Source: JAAZKA01 sp034926225
GTDB taxonomy: Bacteria; Bacillota; Clostridia; Oscillospirales; QAMX01
Assembly (NCBI GenBank): GCA_034926225.1
Contig: JAYFRF010000004.1
Coordinates: forward strand, 124,001-188,000
Direction of reading: 5' to 3'
Length of the DNA stretch: 64,000 nucleotides
The first letter of the stretch is position 1; the number at the start of each line of letters is the position of its first letter. The position numbers were made by a program, and so were the translations under genes. The notes below the pieces were generated by a model. The model was not told where the DNA came from, did not search any database, and worked only from the letters and a program-made list of their open reading frames with translations. This document shows, in pieces, positions 60,396 through 64,000 of this stretch.

Positions 60396-61214
60396 ATGAA
60401 AATCAGCGTCATGAGCAGCGGATTCCGTCTCGGTTTTGAGGATGGGGTACGCAAAGCGCGGGAGATCGGCGCGGCGGGTATTCAGATGTACGCGGGGGAG
60501 ACGGGGCTGGACTTTACGCATGAGCCGCTTCCCTGCATCGCGCGCGGTATCCGTACCTTTGTCGATAATGTAGGACTGACGGTCAGCGCGGTGTGCGTGG
60601 ATATCGGCGGCTTTGCGTGCGAGGAATCGTTGTTATCAGACAGGCTGCTGCGGACAAGGAACATGCTTAAGCTTGCCGCGCGGATGGACGTGCATACGGT
60701 GACCTCGCACATCGGCAAGGTGCCGGCGGATAAGGTTGAGCCTGTGTACGCCCAGCTGGTTACGGCGCTCCGCGAGGTTGGCGGGTACTGTGCGGAACTG
60801 GGGGTTGCGTACGCGATCGAGACGGGGCCTGAGAAGGCGGTCGTCCTGAAAAGCTTCCTCGAGGACGTGGCCGTGCCGTCGATCGGGGTTAACCTGGACC
60901 CGGCAAACCTAGTCATGTGCTCTGACGACGATCCTGTAGCGGCGACGCATACACTGGGAAAGTATATACGGCACACCCACGCCAAAGACGGCATCTGCCT
61001 GATGCGCGCGGTGCACAAGCCGTGGCCGGACGTGCCGGAGGGCAGGCCGTGGATCGAGGTACCACTCGGCTGCGGCGAGGTGGACTTCCCGGCGTGGATT
61101 CGTGCTTTGCGCGCGGAGGGATATGACGGCTTCCTCGCGATTGAGCGCGAAGCGGGAGACGATCCGGCGAAGGATATCAAGACGGCGCTCGATTTTTTGA
61201 AAACACAGATATAA
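60396..61214 (+). CDS. Sugar phosphate isomerase/epimerase (xylose isomerase-like TIM barrel)
   Basis: A 272-residue AP-endonuclease-2-type barrel. Metal-binding residues fall in AYAIETGPEK (Glu about 150), VNLDPANLVM (Asp), YIRHTHAKDG (His/Asp) and FLAIEREAGDD (Glu), the usual order. Members epimerise or isomerise ketoses, inosose or hydroxypyruvate. AAGGAGG precedes the ATG. The Gfo/Idh/MocA-type gene lies 48 bases downstream; such pairs often act on inositols or sugar acids, so a shared catabolic route is likely. The substrate is not known. Confidence 0.85.
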   Translation: MKISVMSSGFRLGFEDGVRKAREIGAAGIQMYAGETGLDFTHEPLPCIARGIRTFVDNVGLTVSAVCVDIGGFACEESLLSDRLLRTRNMLKLAARMDVHTVTSHIGKVPADKVEPVYAQLVTALREVGGYCAELGVAYAIETGPEKAVVLKSFLEDVAVPSIGVNLDPANLVMCSDDDPVAATHTLGKYIRHTHAKDGICLMRAVHKPWPDVPEGRPWIEVPLGCGEVDFPAWIRALRAEGYDGFLAIEREAGDDPAKDIKTALDFLKTQI

Positions 61215-61262
61215 AATGGTGAAAAGCCACCAGAATATATAAATATTGAGGAGAAAAGGCTT

Positions 61263-62360
61263 ATGTCGGACCAAAAACGTATTGGATTTATCCGCACAGA
61301 CTACCACAGCCTAATCTACGCGTACTGCTTCGGCGAATCGGACCGCTACCAGTTCCGGCTTGCCGGCGGACAGCTCTACATCCTCGAGTACGAATCCCAG
61401 CCGACCATCCCGGTTGTGTCGACGACCGTCGCGGGCTGCTACAACCCGCCGAATGAACGCAAGCGGTATGGCGAGGGGGAGGCAAAGCTCGGCATCAAGC
61501 TGACGCCGGAGCAGTTCGGAAAAGCGTTCCATTGCCCGGTTTTCACGAGCCTAGAGGAAATGGCGGATCCGGAGAAGCTTGACGCGGCGTTCATCGGCAA
61601 CTGCTCCTGGTATGCCGACGACCATTACGAGCTGGCGCTGCCGTTTCTCAAGGCGGGAATTCCGCTGTTCATCGATAAACCGTTTGCGGACTGCGCCGCG
61701 AATGCGAAAAAGATCATCGATGCGGCGCGGGAGTATCATACGCCGATTTTCTCGACGTCGATTCTGCTGTATGTCGGCGCGAACCGCGATCTTGTAAAGA
61801 AGAATCTCGGCGACCCGCGCATGGTCGTCTCGACGTTCTCCTCGCGCATGGAGCAGCGCAACGCGTCGGTGCATACGATTTCGAACCTGCTCGGCGCGGT
61901 GTGGATGCTCAAGGGCGAGTATGAAGTTGTATCGATGCAGTACATCGGGAATGAATCGGGCAAGGATCCGGAGCGCAAGAAGGGCGACGGCGAGGCATAT
62001 CGCGTCCTCTTCAAGGACGGGACGGTCGGCATCATCAACTGCAACGACTATAACCACTATTCGTTCCGTCTCGACGTATTCGGCTCGAACGGATTGAGTA
62101 CGGAATATGTCACGGAGCCGACGCTGCGTTCCGGCATCGTCGATATATCGAACGAGTTTGCGAAGATGCTACAGGACGGCATTCCGCCGCTGCATTATGA
62201 CCGCCTGTTTGAGTTTGTCGCGACGATCGACGCGGCGCTGTTGTCCCGTGAACAGAACGGCCGTGAAGTCACGATCCGCGAGATCGCGGACTCGGTCGGC
62301 TATGAGCTGGGAATTCCGATGGAATGCAAGGGCAAGGCTTCTCCGTCGGTGCTTTGGTAA
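61263..62360 (+). CDS. Gfo/Idh/MocA-family oxidoreductase
   Basis: A 365-residue protein with a Rossmann N-terminal half and a C-terminal alpha/beta domain. The position of the family's catalytic E-K-P is taken by FIDKPFADCAAN (about 134-145), with Lys and Pro kept. The N-terminal dinucleotide motif is degenerate (IGFIRTDYHSLIYAYCF) and lacks the G-x-G-x-x-G fingerprint, so NAD(P) binding may be altered. It pairs with the upstream isomerase. GAGGAG precedes the ATG. It may be a sugar or inositol dehydrogenase, or a non-redox relative. Confidence 0.78.
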   Translation: MSDQKRIGFIRTDYHSLIYAYCFGESDRYQFRLAGGQLYILEYESQPTIPVVSTTVAGCYNPPNERKRYGEGEAKLGIKLTPEQFGKAFHCPVFTSLEEMADPEKLDAAFIGNCSWYADDHYELALPFLKAGIPLFIDKPFADCAANAKKIIDAAREYHTPIFSTSILLYVGANRDLVKKNLGDPRMVVSTFSSRMEQRNASVHTISNLLGAVWMLKGEYEVVSMQYIGNESGKDPERKKGDGEAYRVLFKDGTVGIINCNDYNHYSFRLDVFGSNGLSTEYVTEPTLRSGIVDISNEFAKMLQDGIPPLHYDRLFEFVATIDAALLSREQNGREVTIREIADSVGYELGIPMECKGKASPSVLW

Positions 62361-62436
62361 TATCGGAATCGAATACCGGTTGTTTTATGCAGAAAGGATA
62401 GGCGCTTCGGGATATACGTAACAGGAAGGATCATCC

Positions 62437-62757
62437 ATGAAGGCAGTAGATATTTATTTAATTGTTTTTGGATCGTGTTTGATTCTATGGGTTCTTACGT
62501 CTTATATCCGTCTTCCTATATTTGTTTCAACGCGTCTGCTTTCTATCTTGGAGCGACGGCATAAAACAAAACAATATCTCGTTCATCAACGGATAAACTT
62601 GACGCTTCTCGGTGTGGTCTTAATTACGGCGGGATTCCTGTCGGAAGCTTTAAAGCTGCCTATAGCCCTTCCAACGCTGCTCTTGATTTTCTTTAGCACC
62701 CTGTTTTGCAATAAGCGCTGTTTGAATCATTGGAGTGGCTACGGCGCTACCAGATAA
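62437..62757 (+). CDS. Small membrane protein with AT-richer codons
   Basis: A 106-residue protein with three hydrophobic stretches (about 6-22, 52-68, and 73-90) and a basic loop (LERRHKTKQYLVHQRIN). I do not recognise a family. Codon choice (ATT, TTT, TCT, CTT, TTA) is markedly different from the surrounding GC-rich genes, which suggests recent acquisition or weak selection. ACAGGAAGGAT lies near the ATG. It ends at a bidirectional terminator. Confidence 0.6.
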   Translation: MKAVDIYLIVFGSCLILWVLTSYIRLPIFVSTRLLSILERRHKTKQYLVHQRINLTLLGVVLITAGFLSEALKLPIALPTLLLIFFSTLFCNKRCLNHWSGYGATR

Positions 62758-62795
62758 CCGTAAGTACACCGGTAACAGCTGACATTCCAAATAAT

Positions 62796-62850
62796 AATAA
62801 AAAGCCGCCCTGCGCTGCGACAAAGCAACACAGGGTGGCTTTTATTATAT
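62796..62850. terminator. Bidirectional terminator
   Basis: AAAGCCGCCCTG (62802-62813) pairs with CAGGGTGGCTTT (62831-62842) with one wobble; flanking AATAATAATA and TTATTATAT extend it. It separates the small membrane gene from convergent folC. Confidence 0.82.
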
Positions 62851-62865
62851 AATCTTCTGAACGAA

Positions 62866-64000
62866 TCAAAGGGACAGCGCTTCCCGCGCTTCGTGCAGGA
62901 TGTAGAGGGTGCCGCAGACGAGAATGACGTCGTCCGGCTCCGCAAGGGAGAGCGCGATGCGGCAGGCGGTGGAGACGCGCTCGTTCCAGTGGACTTCCTT
63001 GCAGTGTCCGACGGCTAAACGCGCGACGTCGTAGGCGGGGAGCGCGCGGGGAATGTCGCACTGTGTCGCGAGGAAGATCGAGCTGCGCTGTGCGATTTTT
63101 GGGATGCAGTAGGCGGTCTCCTTGTCAGCGCACATACCCATGACGGTGATGACGCGGCGGCCGGAGAGGTAATCGTCTAAGGCGCGGGCTATGGCGTCGG
63201 CGCCGCTGGGATTGTGACCGCCATCGAGCAAAGCGATCGGATTGCGGCGGATGATCTCAAGGCGTCCGGCAAAGCGGGTATCGGCGATACCCTCGCGGAT
63301 ATGTGCGTCGCTGACAGCCCAGCCGCGGGTGTGGAGAACCCCGGCGGCGGTGACGGCGGTGAGCGCGTTCTGGATTTGATGCACACCCGCCATGTTGATG
63401 CGGAGATCCATGCCGCCGTAATCTACGAGAGAGCCGGTGATGTCGGACCGGAGTAAATCGAGCTTCGCGGTGTCGGGGATGTGGAGCGCCACACCCTTCT
63501 CGGCGCAGTCGGCGCGGATGACGGCCAGCGCGTCGGGGCTTTGATCGTAGCAGGTTACGGCGTCGCAGCCGGGCTTGATGATGCCGCACTTGTCACGCGC
63601 GATTTCGGCGACGGTCGAGCCGAGGATTCTGGTGTGATCGAGGGAGACCGGAGTCAGGACGGCGACTTCGGGGGCGTCAATCACGTTGGTGCAGTCGAGC
63701 CTGCCGCCCATACCGACCTCGAGCATGACGATATCGCAATGCTCATCGGCAAACCAGTTGAAGGCGAGTGCGGTGACGATCTCAAACTCGGTCGGCTGGG
63801 TGTGTCCCTGCTCCTTTATGGCTTCGATCTTCGGCAGAAGATTTTCCAGTTCGGCTGTCAGTGCGGCGGGGGGGATCATTTCGCCGTCGATCTGCATCCG
63901 TTCGCGGAAATTGTCGACATAAGGGGAGATGAAGGAGCCGACGCGGTAGCCGGCACAGCGGAGGATGTTCGTCAGCATCATGGTGGTGCTGCCTTTACCG
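62866..64000 (-). CDS. folC: Folylpolyglutamate/dihydrofolate synthase (N-terminus outside the window)
   Basis: The frame stays open to the right edge, and the last codons encode GKGSTT, the core of the FolC P-loop, so the true start lies beyond 64000. The visible 378 residues contain FISPYVDNFRERMQIDG (substrate loop), VMLEVGMGGRLDCTNVID, LTPVSLDHTRILGSTVAEIA and the C-terminal LDGGHNPSGADAIARAL, all diagnostic of FolC. It adds glutamates to folates (and perhaps makes dihydrofolate), fitting fhs and glyA in the same window. It is on the opposite strand to the upstream neighbours. Confidence 0.93.
   Translation of the reverse strand, partial: GKGSTTMMLTNILRCAGYRVGSFISPYVDNFRERMQIDGEMIPPAALTAELENLLPKIEAIKEQGHTQPTEFEIVTALAFNWFADEHCDIVMLEVGMGGRLDCTNVIDAPEVAVLTPVSLDHTRILGSTVAEIARDKCGIIKPGCDAVTCYDQSPDALAVIRADCAEKGVALHIPDTAKLDLLRSDITGSLVDYGGMDLRINMAGVHQIQNALTAVTAAGVLHTRGWAVSDAHIREGIADTRFAGRLEIIRRNPIALLDGGHNPSGADAIARALDDYLSGRRVITVMGMCADKETAYCIPKIAQRSSIFLATQCDIPRALPAYDVARLAVGHCKEVHWNERVSTACRIALSLAEPDDVILVCGTLYILHEAREALSL

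Noticed and set aside
1..64000. tRNA, rRNA, CRISPR arrays, insertion sequences and attachment sites
   Set aside because: I looked in all intergenic regions and saw no cloverleaf, spaced repeats, transposase or direct-repeat pairs; short or degenerate cases could escape a reading by eye.

Overview
This is GC-rich bacterial chromosome, most likely from an anaerobic member of the Clostridia (Bacillota), probably gut-associated; the genus cannot be read from the sequence. The support is: several textbook sigma-A promoters (TTGACA, 17 bp, TATAAT); AGGAGG ribosome sites; frequent GTG and TTG starts; a Bacillus-like acpS - nnr - lipoprotein - alr - ndoA block; a Bce-type two-component system; KtrAB; indolepyruvate:ferredoxin oxidoreductase; formate-THF ligase; a siroheme/ferredoxin reductase; and an SLH-domain surface protein. 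I see no rRNA, tRNA, CRISPR array, transposase or phage structural gene. Both ends cut genes: a CPBP protease on the left and folC on the right.

Layout. 1-8 kb: CPBP protease, FGGY sugar kinase, an unassigned structured RNA with its own promoter and terminator, a sialidase-like Asp-box protein, a MATE exporter, a UDP-sugar dehydrogenase and an aldo/keto reductase. 8-13 kb: a P2-type Ca-ATPase, an XRE/ImmA regulator pair, thioredoxin and a C_GCAxxG_C_C protein. 13-18 kb: a Bce-like RR/HK pair, tcdA, a phosphoesterase, and a large cytosolic BMP-domain protein with a ParB-like N-terminus. 18-22.5 kb (minus strand): a NagB-like protein with a PIG-L deacetylase, a membrane protein, rsmE, and a stand-alone class II amidotransferase. 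22.7-27 kb: PheB-type ACT protein, a NodB-like unknown, hom and glyA, then a cluster of perfect hairpins. 27-36 kb (minus strand): a membrane-anchored protein, then the DUF6106 - acpS - nnr - lipoprotein - alr - ndoA run behind a perfect promoter; a DegT aminotransferase; and an M23 peptidase fused to a NodB deacetylase.

36.4-48.2 kb is one long plus-strand run from a consensus promoter: iorA-iorB-paaK-ACT (2-oxoacid/aryl-CoA metabolism), a YnbB-type PLP enzyme, MFS, fucosidase, CPBP protease, fhs, tsaE, tsaB; rpiB and an M20 peptidase follow. 50-64 kb: GH36 alpha-galactosidase, a zinc-ribbon protein with ktrB-ktrA, lgt with a repeat-bearing tail, pth, a siroheme/ferredoxin protein, a Tim44-like zinc-ribbon membrane protein, an SLH protein, a sugar isomerase/oxidoreductase pair, and folC.

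Taken together the window mixes housekeeping genes with handling of host- or diet-derived sugars. The sialidase-like protein, fucosidase, alpha-galactosidase and deacetylase/deaminase pair all lack visible secretion signals, which suggests breakdown of imported oligosaccharides. The strongest candidates for something undescribed are the RNA at 2.4-2.7 kb, the ParB-like/BMP fusion, the M23-NodB fusion, the NagB-like/PIG-L pair with an altered active site, and the palindrome shared by two opposed promoters at 12.85 kb.
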